Positions 33,187-41,152 of a stretch of DNA of 64,000 bases are shown piece by piece (within the stretch, counting starts at the first letter, position 1; every line of letters starts with the position of its first letter). This DNA is from Pseudomonadota bacterium (GTDB lineage Bacteria; Pseudomonadota; Alphaproteobacteria; UBA2136; JASBTF01). The position numbers were made by a program, and so were the translations under genes. The notes beneath the pieces were generated by a model. The model was not told the DNA's origin. It did not search any database and was given only the letters and a program-made list of their open reading frames with translations. Where the stretch lies: positions 361,218-425,217 of the forward strand of contig JASBTF010000002.1 in NCBI GenBank assembly GCA_030148545.1, written 5' to 3'.

Positions 33187-34548
33187 ATGGTGTCGCCTAT
33201 GCGTTTAGCATCTGCACTATACACTATTTTAACAACTGTAACCCTAAGCTTAGGAGCCTGCATGAATTCTGCACCAAAAAACGATGATAAAATGATTGAT
33301 ATTCAAGAGCTTAAAACAGCAACTGGTACCAATGTATGGCTGGTGGAAAACCATGATTTACCCCTAGTACGTATTGAAATTGCGTTTCGTAGCGGCAGCG
33401 CATTTGAGCCCGCTGAGAAAAGTGGTTTAGCATCTTTAACAGCAAGCATGCTAGATGAAGGTGCGGGTGAGTACGGTGCTAAAGCCTTCCAAGAAGCCTT
33501 GGAAAATATTGGCGGCCGCTTTGGCGCGCGTGCAGGTACATTGAACACCACGGTTAAAATTTCTAGCCTGAGTGAAAACCTTGCACAAACTGTAGAGCTT
33601 GCGGCGTTAGCTTTGCAAAACCCAAGCTTTAATGAGGATGATGTAGAGCGTATCCGCGAATCTGTATTGTCGGGCATTAAACAATCAGCGGAAGACCCTG
33701 GTTCAGTTGCCGCAAAAATGCACAAAAAGAAACTATATGGCGATCATGGTTATGGCCGCCCCGTTAGTGGTGAGCAAGAAACGGTGGAGCAACTTACCGC
33801 GGCAGACCTGCGTAACTGGCACCAAAGCCAGTACACCAAGGCTAATGCAGTGGTGAGCGTAGTGGGTGCCGTTTCTGCTGAGCAAATTTTACCACTTATT
33901 GAACAGCTTATGTCAGCTCTGCCTGAAGGAGAGGAACGTAATGCGATTTCTCAGAACCCAGCTGACCCACAGCCAGGTGTTTACACCAAGCAAATGCCTG
34001 TACCACAAGCAACGGTAAAGCTTGGGCACTTGGGCATTAGCCGTGAAGACCCTGATTATTACAAAGCTTTGGTTCTTACCGAGATTTTCTCAGGCGGCCG
34101 TTTTTCAACGCGCTTAATGGATGAAGTACGTGAGAAACGTGGTTTGGTATATGGTATTGGTGGTCGTTTTACGCACCTGCCACACCGCGGTGACTACAGT
34201 ATTTCATTGGCAACAAATAATAATGATGCCGCCCAAGCTATTGATGTTGTGATTACAGAAATGCAGCGTATTCGTGACGAGTTGGTAGATGCTGAACATT
34301 TGCAAGCCAGCTTGGATTACTTGCTAGGCTCATTCCCGCTACGGTTGGATAGTCACAGTAAAATCCTCGGCCACCTAACCGTGATGCAGCTGGAAGGCTT
34401 AGGCGTAGATTATTTAGATGAATGGCCACAAAAAGTAGCAGCTGTAACGGTGGAAGACTTACAACAAACTGCACAGCGCTTGTATCACCCTGATCAGCTT
34501 GTCATTACTATTGTAGGTGACGGTGCTGCGCTTGAGTATAGCCGTTAA
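33187..34548 (+). CDS. M16-family protease homologue without HxxEH (non-catalytic partner type), lipoprotein
   Basis: An envelope protein of about 454 residues with the M16 fold: LVENHDLPLVRIEIAFRSGS at the N-terminus, then GLASLTASMLDEG where the catalytic members have HxxEH. The C-terminal half holds RLMDEVREKRGLVYGIGG, a substrate-binding signature. Such proteins pair with a catalytic M16 subunit, plausibly the gene at 28077. The signal sequence ends in LSLGAC, suggesting lipidation. The start is ATG 33187 or 33199; neither has a strong ribosome site. It is followed by xseA after four bases. Confidence 0.88.
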   Translation: MVSPMRLASALYTILTTVTLSLGACMNSAPKNDDKMIDIQELKTATGTNVWLVENHDLPLVRIEIAFRSGSAFEPAEKSGLASLTASMLDEGAGEYGAKAFQEALENIGGRFGARAGTLNTTVKISSLSENLAQTVELAALALQNPSFNEDDVERIRESVLSGIKQSAEDPGSVAAKMHKKKLYGDHGYGRPVSGEQETVEQLTAADLRNWHQSQYTKANAVVSVVGAVSAEQILPLIEQLMSALPEGEERNAISQNPADPQPGVYTKQMPVPQATVKLGHLGISREDPDYYKALVLTEIFSGGRFSTRLMDEVREKRGLVYGIGGRFTHLPHRGDYSISLATNNNDAAQAIDVVITEMQRIRDELVDAEHLQASLDYLLGSFPLRLDSHSKILGHLTVMQLEGLGVDYLDEWPQKVAAVTVEDLQQTAQRLYHPDQLVITIVGDGAALEYSR

Positions 34549-34552
34549 TTAT

Positions 34553-35794
34553 ATGGATCTCTTTGAAGCTGTCGCCCAACAGGAAGCCGAGCCGACACTT
34601 GAACCGAAAAAGGATGATGTGCTAGGTGTTTCGGCGCTGAGTCGTGCGTTGCAAAAAACGGTGGAAAGTACCTTTGGGCGTATTAGTGTACAGGGGGAAA
34701 TTGTTGGCCTTAAAGTTGCGGCCAGTGGCCATGCGTACCTAAACCTTAAGGAAGGTGACGATACTATTAATGCGGTCATGTGGCGCTCTACTGTGGCACG
34801 GCTTAGCATGCAACCGGCCGATGGTTTGCAGGTAATTGCGCGGGGTAAGCTCAGCACTTATAGCGCGCGTAGTTCGTATCAACTGGTTATCGATAGCATG
34901 CAACCAGCAGGGCAAGGCACGCTGTTGCAACAGCTTGAACAACTCAAGCAAAAGCTAGCTGCGGAAGGCTTATTTGATACTGACCGTAAACAGCAGTTAC
35001 CATTTTTACCGGCACGTATTGGGTTGGTGACATCCTCCAGCGGGGCGGTGTTGCACGATATGCTCAACCGTTTGCAGCAGCGTGGCCCACGGCCAGTTAA
35101 GCTATGGCCTGTTAAGGTGCAAGGTGTGGGCGCTGCGGAGGAAATTGCCACAGCTGTATCAGGTTTTAACGCCATGCCTACCAATGAGCAACCCAGCGTG
35201 ATTATTGTGGCGCGTGGCGGCGGCAGCTTGGAAGATTTATGGGCCTTTAACGAAGAACCAGTAGTACGTGCCATTGCGGAGAGCGCAATCCCTGTCATTT
35301 CTGGTGTGGGTCATGAACCAGATGTAACTTTGGCTGATTTTGTGGCTGACTTGCGCGCACCAACGCCAACAGCTGCTATTGAGCATGCCGTACCCGTACA
35401 GGCCGATGTGGACCACACATTATACCAATGGGCTCACCGCGCTAGCCGTGCGCAGCAACAGCGCTTGGCCTATGCCAAACAACAGTTGCAGGGCATGCAG
35501 CAAGCACTGCGTGACCCACGCATGATCCTCGCTAATCAGCAGCAACGGTTGGAAGATCGTGCCGAGCGATTAACATTAGCGATGAAAAATCAGCTTACCA
35601 ACTGGCAAGGCCGCAGCCAGCAACTGGCCGCCGTGCTTAAGGCAAATAACCCACAAGCCCCGTTGGAAAAAGGTTATGCCATGGTAAGTACTGAGAATGG
35701 CGAGGCGGTTACGTCTGCCAAAACATCTGCAACCAATATTCAACTTCGCTTTAAGGATGGCACCCGCAGCGCGACTTTAAAACCTGCATCCTAA
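34553..35794 (+). CDS. xseA: Exodeoxyribonuclease VII large subunit
   Basis: Catalytic subunit of the ssDNA exonuclease that degrades DNA from both ends. An N-terminal OB-fold (LSRALQKTVESTFGRISVQGEI...GHAYLNLKEGDDTINAVMW) is followed by the nuclease domain with RIGLVTSSSGAVLHDML, IIVARGGGSLEDLWAFNEE and ISGVGHEPDVTLADFVADLRAPTPTAA, the signature of the family, then a coiled-coil that binds XseB subunits. Length 413 residues is normal. The C-terminus keeps the LEKGYAMV motif. No xseB is seen in the window. Confidence 0.96.
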   Translation: MDLFEAVAQQEAEPTLEPKKDDVLGVSALSRALQKTVESTFGRISVQGEIVGLKVAASGHAYLNLKEGDDTINAVMWRSTVARLSMQPADGLQVIARGKLSTYSARSSYQLVIDSMQPAGQGTLLQQLEQLKQKLAAEGLFDTDRKQQLPFLPARIGLVTSSSGAVLHDMLNRLQQRGPRPVKLWPVKVQGVGAAEEIATAVSGFNAMPTNEQPSVIIVARGGGSLEDLWAFNEEPVVRAIAESAIPVISGVGHEPDVTLADFVADLRAPTPTAAIEHAVPVQADVDHTLYQWAHRASRAQQQRLAYAKQQLQGMQQALRDPRMILANQQQRLEDRAERLTLAMKNQLTNWQGRSQQLAAVLKANNPQAPLEKGYAMVSTENGEAVTSAKTSATNIQLRFKDGTRSATLKPAS

Positions 35795-35830
35795 CTTGTG
35801 TTTTGTGCCTATGCACGGCACACTGTGCTC

Positions 35831-36637
35831 ATGCGTTTTTTGTTAGCTTTATTATTTTCAATCCCGGCGTTGGCGGAGCTATCGCTCAGCGGAGCTTATC
35901 AGCAGGGTGGCTTCATGATTGGCCGTACAGAACCAGGCAGTGTGGTGGTTATTGGCGATAATATGCACCGCTACCAAGTGCCCAAAAGTGGCTATTTTAT
36001 TTATGGTTTAGGTCGTAAGGAAGTGGGCCCACTGCGGGTAGAAGTACGCCTGCCAGATGGCCGCGTGAGCTATGGCAAGCTGCCAATTGAAATACGTGAG
36101 TTTGCTGTGCAGCATGTTAAAGGTGTGCCGCAAAAAACAGTAACGCCTGACCCTAAACAGGTGGCGCGTTCTCGTAAAGAAGGGCAGGTGATTCGTGGTG
36201 TGCGTGAGCGCACAAGTGAGCTCACGGGTTGGCAGGAAGAGTTTGTTTGGCCGGTGAGCGATACATTAAGTGGTTTTTATGGCAGCAGCCGTACATTTAA
36301 TGGGCATGAGCGTAGCTGGCATAAAGGTGTGGATGTTGCAGCACCAACCGGCACACCCATTATAGCTCCAGCCAGTGGGCAGGTACGCCATGCACGAGAC
36401 ACATTTTTTAACGGTAATTTGGTGATGATAGACCATGGAGCCGGGCTATTTAGTATTTACGCCCATATGGATGAAATGAGCGTAACCGAAGGCCAAATGG
36501 TACAACAAGGTGATGTTTTAGGCACAGTGGGTAGCACTGGTCGCTCTACCGGCCCCCATTTGCACTGGGGTATTTACTGGCATCAAGTAGCGATAGACCC
36601 TATACTATGGCTAACAAAAGAAAGAGTTAGTAACTAA
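35831..36637 (+). CDS. M23-family metallopeptidase (LytM-type), exported
   Basis: Peptidoglycan endopeptidase or regulator of amidases. The ATG at 35831 gives a clean signal peptide (MRFLLALLFSIPALA); the frame is open 11 codons further. An N-terminal beta domain (residues 20-110) precedes a linker and the LytM domain. Ligands HKGVD (H-x3-D) and HLHWG (H-x-H) are both present, with GNLVMIDHG between, so it is likely an active zinc enzyme. It starts downstream of xseA and its stop overlaps the next gene as TAATG. Confidence 0.9.
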   Translation: MRFLLALLFSIPALAELSLSGAYQQGGFMIGRTEPGSVVVIGDNMHRYQVPKSGYFIYGLGRKEVGPLRVEVRLPDGRVSYGKLPIEIREFAVQHVKGVPQKTVTPDPKQVARSRKEGQVIRGVRERTSELTGWQEEFVWPVSDTLSGFYGSSRTFNGHERSWHKGVDVAAPTGTPIIAPASGQVRHARDTFFNGNLVMIDHGAGLFSIYAHMDEMSVTEGQMVQQGDVLGTVGSTGRSTGPHLHWGIYWHQVAIDPILWLTKERVSN

Positions 36638-37068
36638 TGCTGTCCTTACTGTGGCGATCTTTTCAAGGAATTTTGGTGCTTGGCACCTTTGTAGTGTCGG
36701 CAGTGCATTATGGCCAGTTTGGGGCAGAGGTTCCTGAATATTTCAAAATGGTACTAATGCTCGGTGTATTTGGTGTGAGCGCAGCGGGTGCTTTGGTTCA
36801 CCTTGTTGGTGGTAGTATTTTTGGTGTCGCAGCTGGTGGCTTTTGGGAAGGCGTGCGCGGTGGTTGCGTGCTTGGTATTGGCTTTGCTGTAGGCCGGTTG
36901 TGGGTTTACAGCATGATGTGGGGGTTAGGCGCGCTGGCGTTTGGTATTCTCCTCTCTGAAACACGTAATATTTTTATTGGTGGCGGCTTTGTAGTGCTAG
37001 GTATTGCGCTGTTTGGGCTGAACATTATGATGAAATCAATTTGGGAAAATGTAGGAACCTTCCGATGA
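36637..37068 (+). CDS. Hypothetical Gly-rich multi-pass membrane protein, 143 aa
   Basis: About four hydrophobic helices rich in Gly and Val (ILVLGTFVVSAVHYG; MVLMLGVFGVSAAGALVHLVGG; GCVLGIGFAVGRLWVYSMMWGLGALAFGILL; IFIGGGFVVLGIALFGLNIMM). Small-residue packing suggests tight helix association. No family recognised. It is translationally coupled at both ends (TAATG with the M23 gene, ATGA with the next gene), so the three belong to one operon. Confidence 0.65.
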   Translation: MLSLLWRSFQGILVLGTFVVSAVHYGQFGAEVPEYFKMVLMLGVFGVSAAGALVHLVGGSIFGVAAGGFWEGVRGGCVLGIGFAVGRLWVYSMMWGLGALAFGILLSETRNIFIGGGFVVLGIALFGLNIMMKSIWENVGTFR

Positions 37069-37598
37069 GTGATTTATTGCTAGTGATGGATGTGCAAAAC
37101 GCATTTGCTAAACCATCGACCGAACCTGTTATTGAAATTGCCAAACAAAGTTTAGATGTAGCGCGTGAGCACAATGTGCCTGTAGCTTTTACGCGCTTTA
37201 TCAACACCCAGCAGCGCAATTTTGTGCGTCGTTTGCACTGGTCACAGTGCATGAGTGAGCCAGATAATTTGCTAGTAGATGGCTTAGCAAAAGATGGTGA
37301 AACAGTGTTTGAAAAGTTTTACTACACAGCCTTTACTGAAGAGTTTGAAGAATACCGTTGGAAAAACAAAGTGCGTCGTTTGTTTATTATGGGCTTTGAT
37401 ACCGAGGCAGGCGTACTAAAAACCGCGCTAGACGCTTTTGAGCGTGACATGCACCCCATTGTGATTATGGATGGTTGCGCCAGCGTAGGTGGTCAAGATC
37501 GGCATGAAGCAGGCTTATTGGCACTGCGTAAAACCATTGGTTTTACCAACGTCATCCACGCCGATGAATTTGCTCAGTTATTGAAGTCACAGGGTTAA
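37065..37598 (+). CDS. Isochorismatase-fold protein lacking the catalytic cysteine
   Basis: A 177-residue cysteine-hydrolase fold. MDVQNAF supplies the catalytic Asp9, and FEKFYYTAF supplies Lys84. Where family hydrolases have T-E-x-C-V, this reads TEAGV, so the nucleophile is Gly116. Isochorismatases proper (EntB type) also lack the cysteine and use a different mechanism; loss of activity is the other option. The start at 37065 overlaps the previous stop and has AGGAACC upstream. No siderophore gene is near. Confidence 0.8.
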   Translation: MSDLLLVMDVQNAFAKPSTEPVIEIAKQSLDVAREHNVPVAFTRFINTQQRNFVRRLHWSQCMSEPDNLLVDGLAKDGETVFEKFYYTAFTEEFEEYRWKNKVRRLFIMGFDTEAGVLKTALDAFERDMHPIVIMDGCASVGGQDRHEAGLLALRKTIGFTNVIHADEFAQLLKSQG

Positions 37599-37610
37599 TT
37601 TAGATAGGAC

Positions 37611-37740
37611 GCAGGCGGCAAAGCCGCTGCTTGCTAGTAGGGACACCCCACACCCCGCGGCAACCAATCGAATCCTCGATTGGGATGTCGAGCCCGTAAC
37701 TCTGATATGTTGTTGCTGTGAGTAGGCCTAGCAAACCCTA
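37611..37740. ncRNA. Candidate structured RNA or intergenic element
   Basis: No ORF. A bulged hairpin GCAG-G-CGGC-AAA-GCCG-CTGC occupies 37611-37630. It is followed by a long imperfect fold: TTGCTAG (37631-37637) with CTAGCAA (37728-37734), CGGCAAC (37658-37664) with GTTGCTG (37712-37718), and a terminal CCAATCGA/TCGATTGG hairpin (37664-37683). A long rod with internal bulges recalls 6S-type RNA, but I cannot match conserved positions. Either strand could be transcribed. Confidence 0.35.
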
Positions 37741-37749
37741 AGAAAAAAA

Positions 37750-38739
37750 TTATCTACGGCTGAGGTTAACCAGTTGGTCTAGGTGTTGAAACAGGCGGGT
37801 TGTATCGCTACCGTCAAGGCTGGCAGGAATCACAACCATTTTCTCACGCAGGTGTGCTGGTAGTCGTGCGGCATCTTTTTCGGTCGTTACTAGCGTTGCT
37901 TGGTTTTCTTTGGCTTCATTTAGCAAATTTTGCACCTCGGCAATGCTGTAGCGATGGTGGTCTGCAAAGCTGTATTGACGAAACAGTGTTAGGCCATGGT
38001 GTTTTAAGTTATCAAAAAACTTCTCTGGGCGACCAATGCCAGCAAAGGCAATTAGTGGCTGTTCCTTTAGCTTATCTAATGTGGATTTGTCCGCTGCTAG
38101 GGTTAAGTCAAACCGGGTGCAGGGGAGGGCTGCTGTTTTAGTGGTACTGTTCATCACCACCACAGCATGTGCACGGCGCAGTGCGTTTTTAGGTTCGCGT
38201 AAAGGCCCAGCTGGTAGGAGTTGGCCATTACCAAAGGGGTTTTGGCCATCCAGCACAACCAAGTCTACATCGCGGTGCAGTTGATGGTGTTGAAAACCAT
38301 CGTCCAAAATAAGCAGCGTGGCACCAGCTGTAATAGCGCGTTTTGCGCTGGCACTACGGCGACGGCCAACCCACACTTGGGCGCTGGTATGGCGCAGTAG
38401 GTGCGCAAGCATTTTCGGTTCATCACCCACACGGGCAGCTGCATCATCTTTAGTAACGCGGTATGGTGTTTTTTGGCTGCCGCCATAACCTCGGCTAAGT
38501 ATGGCCACAAGTTCACCTTGTGCGGCAAAATGTTCAGCAAGCAGTGCCACCAAAGGTGTTTTGCCACTGCCACCAACAGTAATATTACCAACAGAAATAA
38601 CAGGCACAGGTGCTTTAAATTGGCGTTTGCGGCGTAGGGTCGCATCTACCTTTTGGCCCATGCCATACAGCATGCTGAGTGGTGTGAAACTATTAAATGA
38701 AGGGGCAGATTGCTGCCACCAGCTGGGTGCATTACTCAT
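37750..38739 (-). CDS. lpxK: Tetraacyldisaccharide 4'-kinase
   Basis: Phosphorylates the 4' position of the lipid A disaccharide (EC 2.7.1.130). A P-loop enzyme of 329 residues: VGNITVGGSGKTPLVALLAE (Walker A), ILSRGYGG, VGDEPKMLA, LILDDGFQHHQL, and PAGPLREP are all family landmarks. The N-terminal amphipathic helix (PLSMLYGMGQKVDATLRRKRQF) docks it on the inner membrane. Its start overlaps waaA by eight bases. With waaA and the DUF374 acyltransferase it forms a lipid A-Kdo operon on the minus strand. Confidence 0.96.
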   Translation of the reverse strand: MSNAPSWWQQSAPSFNSFTPLSMLYGMGQKVDATLRRKRQFKAPVPVISVGNITVGGSGKTPLVALLAEHFAAQGELVAILSRGYGGSQKTPYRVTKDDAAARVGDEPKMLAHLLRHTSAQVWVGRRRSASAKRAITAGATLLILDDGFQHHQLHRDVDLVVLDGQNPFGNGQLLPAGPLREPKNALRRAHAVVVMNSTTKTAALPCTRFDLTLAADKSTLDKLKEQPLIAFAGIGRPEKFFDNLKHHGLTLFRQYSFADHHRYSIAEVQNLLNEAKENQATLVTTEKDAARLPAHLREKMVVIPASLDGSDTTRLFQHLDQLVNLSRR

Positions 38740-40030
38740 GATTAGGTTGCTCTAAGCTGTTCAATTTTTTATTTAATTCTACGGCAATTCGTTTGGTTGC
38801 ACCAGCAAAACGCGGCATAGCACGTTTAATACGATCACGCTGCTGCTGGCGCTGTTGCGGATGCGTTAAAATTTCTAGCAGCCAACCGGTGAGTTCCTCG
38901 CGGTTTTTCGCTACACGGAGCAAGCCATCGGGGGTAAGCAGGTGCAACATGTCTGGAAAGTTATGCATATGTGGCCCAGAAAATGTTGGCACATGTAGCT
39001 TGAGCGGTTCTAGCGGATTATGGCCGCCATGTGGAACCAGTGTACCGCCCATTACAACCACATCAGCAAGAGACATCCACAAGCCCATTTCGCCAAGTGT
39101 ATCGGCAATGTATAGCGCGGTGCGTGGGTTAACATTTTGCCCAGCACTGCGGCGTTGCACTGTGTGGGGCTGTAGGTTGAGTTTGTGGTGAATTTCCTTA
39201 CCAATGGCCGATCCACGCTCGGGGTGACGTGGCACAATAATGGTCAGCAAGTCTGGTGCCGCGTTTTGCAGCAGCTGGTGCAGCTGGCTAAACTGTACTT
39301 CTTCCCCTGGGTGGGTGCTGGCACAAACAAGTATAGTACGGTTTTTCAGTTCGGCCTTTAGGGTTTTTAGCTGCTTTTCTTCAATAGGGAGTGTTGCTGC
39401 ATCAAACTTAATATTCCCGGCAATACTCACGTTTTGGGTGCCAAGTTCGCGCAGGTGCAAAGCATCGCGGTCGGTTTGGGCAAAAGCATGTTCCAAACGT
39501 TGCAGAATAGGGGTGTATAGCGCTGCAAAGCGACGGCGCCATGGTTGGCTGCGTACGCTTAAACGGGCGTTGATCAGGTAGGGGTTCGGGGCGCGTGTGA
39601 GCAGTTCTGGCCAAAATTCACTTTCAATAAATACGCAGCTATCTGGCTGCCAACGGTTGAGAAAACGTGTGGCGCTGAGCATCCAATCAAATGGTGCCAT
39701 GCGGTGGTAAATACGTTGCTCTAGCTTTTGTTTTTCAATCCATTTTGCCATGAGCTGCGCGCTAGTACGTGTTTGGCTGGTGACAATAACACGTAAGTTT
39801 TCATGCTTGTTTAGTAGTTCGATAAGCAGGGGCTGAATGCTGAGTAATTCGCCAACTGAAGCACCATGGAACCATATCGTTTCACCATTGTGAGATGCAG
39901 GCTTTTTACCGCCGCCAAAACGTTCTAGCCAGCGTTTTGGGTCTTCTTTACCGCGCAGCATGCGGCTTATGGTGAAGATGATAACAACAGGTAATAACAC
40001 CCACCATAAAACACGATATAACGTTAGCAT
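38732..40030 (-). CDS. waaA: 3-deoxy-D-manno-octulosonic acid (Kdo) transferase
   Basis: Transfers Kdo from CMP-Kdo to lipid IVA. A GT-B protein of 432 residues with an N-terminal membrane anchor (YRVLWWVLLPVVIIFTISRM). The acceptor domain has WFHGASVGELLSIQPLL with the catalytic glutamate, and IESEFWPELL. The donor domain has CASTHPGEE, IVPRHPERG, and VVMGGTLVPHGGHNPLEP. Whether it adds one or two Kdo residues cannot be told. It overlaps both neighbours by 7-8 bases. Confidence 0.96.
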   Translation of the reverse strand: MLTLYRVLWWVLLPVVIIFTISRMLRGKEDPKRWLERFGGGKKPASHNGETIWFHGASVGELLSIQPLLIELLNKHENLRVIVTSQTRTSAQLMAKWIEKQKLEQRIYHRMAPFDWMLSATRFLNRWQPDSCVFIESEFWPELLTRAPNPYLINARLSVRSQPWRRRFAALYTPILQRLEHAFAQTDRDALHLRELGTQNVSIAGNIKFDAATLPIEEKQLKTLKAELKNRTILVCASTHPGEEVQFSQLHQLLQNAAPDLLTIIVPRHPERGSAIGKEIHHKLNLQPHTVQRRSAGQNVNPRTALYIADTLGEMGLWMSLADVVVMGGTLVPHGGHNPLEPLKLHVPTFSGPHMHNFPDMLHLLTPDGLLRVAKNREELTGWLLEILTHPQQRQQQRDRIKRAMPRFAGATKRIAVELNKKLNSLEQPNHE

Positions 40031-40662
40031 GCTGTGGTTTCCTTTGCTGCTGCTTGAGTTAGATTTTGTAGTTGTTGTTGCAGGTTTTGCTGCTGTTGTT
40101 CTAGGTCCATAGTTTTATCGATATCTATGGCGCTGCCCCAGTGTACTGTAATGGTATTAAACGGCTTAGGTATTTGGAATTTATCCCATGATTTAATGGT
40201 CCAGTGTTTTTTAGTAGCAATAGCAACGGGAATGAGCGGTGTTTTGCTGAGGCGTGCTAGGTCGATAGTGCCTTTGCTAACGGTGTGCACTGGTCCGCGT
40301 GGGCCATCGGGCGTAATAAACAAATTATGCTGCTGTTTAAGTTTATTGATTACCGTGCGTACAGCTTGAGCTCCCCCTTTATTGCTGGAGCCCGCCACAA
40401 CACCAAGGCCAAGCGCTTTAGCGACGGCAGCAATTTGCTGACCATCCCGGCTTTGGGAAATAAGTACATGAGCAGGCTGGTTAGGACATAGCCAAGGTAG
40501 TAATAGGAGCTGGTTGTGCCATAGCGCAATAATATGTGGGGCAGTGATGGGTGCAGTACCTTGTACAATTTTGCGGCTACTGAGCCATACAAGGCGCAAG
40601 TAACAGGCGCCAATATGGCCTAACAAAATACGCATTACGGGGTGGGCAAGCAGCTTTTTCAT
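40024..40662 (-). CDS. DUF374 lysophospholipid-acyltransferase-like protein
   Basis: A 212-residue protein with IALWHNQLLLLPW near the N-terminus, ISQSRDGQQIAAVAKALG and ITPDGPRGPVHTVSKG, the DUF374 signatures related to LPLAT acyltransferases. It lies first in the waaA-lpxK operon, as often in alphaproteobacteria. It probably acylates a lipid A precursor or phospholipid; the acceptor is unproven. The N-terminus has a hydrophobic, membrane-facing segment. Confidence 0.85.
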   Translation of the reverse strand: MKKLLAHPVMRILLGHIGACYLRLVWLSSRKIVQGTAPITAPHIIALWHNQLLLLPWLCPNQPAHVLISQSRDGQQIAAVAKALGLGVVAGSSNKGGAQAVRTVINKLKQQHNLFITPDGPRGPVHTVSKGTIDLARLSKTPLIPVAIATKKHWTIKSWDKFQIPKPFNTITVHWGSAIDIDKTMDLEQQQQNLQQQLQNLTQAAAKETTAC

Positions 40663-40752
40663 GCCGGGTCACTATAGCTAAAGCCTTTACAAAAAGCGAC
40701 AACAACAAAAATACAACTTTTTGTTGAAATTGGTCAGTAGGTTTTAGTACAT

Positions 40753-40770
40753 TCTCTCATATATGAGAGA
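40753..40770. promoter_or_regulatory. Perfect 18-bp palindromic operator upstream of the 40793 gene
   Basis: TCTCTCATATATGAGAGA is a perfect palindrome centred 31 bases before the start codon. A TTGAAA hexamer at 40724-40729 could be the -35 element, which would put the palindrome over the start of transcription. A 13-of-18 match occurs at 42436-42453, in front of the HTH-methyltransferase gene. Confidence 0.65.
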
Positions 40771-40792
40771 TATTAACTTTAGGGGGAACCAC

Positions 40793-41152
40793 ATGATGAC
40801 CGTATTTTCAAACTTAGAGACATCGCTTCAGCCAGAACTATCGCCACAATTGGCGCAAGAGTCTGTAAAGCTGTACGACCAGTTTTTACAGCTGTGCGGC
40901 AAGTATGCTGATGAAGCTTTGGTGCCACCACAGCTTGCTGATATGGCATGGCATAAACACTTGGAAATGAATAGCTACGCAGCTGATGTTCAAGGCTATT
41001 GTGGCCGTGTTGTAGAACACCAAACTGACCAAGCTGATAGTGTTCAAGAACAAGGCTGGGCACGTACAAAAGCACTATACCAAAGCGAGTTTGGTATCGA
41101 TTTAAGCACGTTGAGCGATGCTGCTCAGCTGCCAGCAAGCTGCAACGGTTAA
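40793..41152 (+). CDS. Small glycine-rich-domain-like (WHxH) protein, 119 aa
   Basis: AGGGGGAA precedes ATG 40793 (or 40796). The central motif DMAWHKHLEMNSYAADVQGYCG followed by VVEHQ matches the D-x-x-W-H-x-H-L...Y..D...G....H pattern of GRDP/DUF1399-like proteins. That pattern supplies possible metal-binding histidines. The remainder is helical and acidic, with no signal peptide. Function unknown. The stop codon overlaps by four bases the stop of the convergent HTH-methyltransferase gene, and the upstream palindrome ties it to that regulator. Confidence 0.65.
   Translation: MMTVFSNLETSLQPELSPQLAQESVKLYDQFLQLCGKYADEALVPPQLADMAWHKHLEMNSYAADVQGYCGRVVEHQTDQADSVQEQGWARTKALYQSEFGIDLSTLSDAAQLPASCNG

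Noticed and set aside
37650-37700. Possible SRP (4.5S) RNA or tmRNA in the intergenic hairpins at 37.6 and 56.0 kb
   Set aside because: The conserved SRP loop (GGAAG...AGCAG) and any tag-like reading frame of tmRNA are absent.
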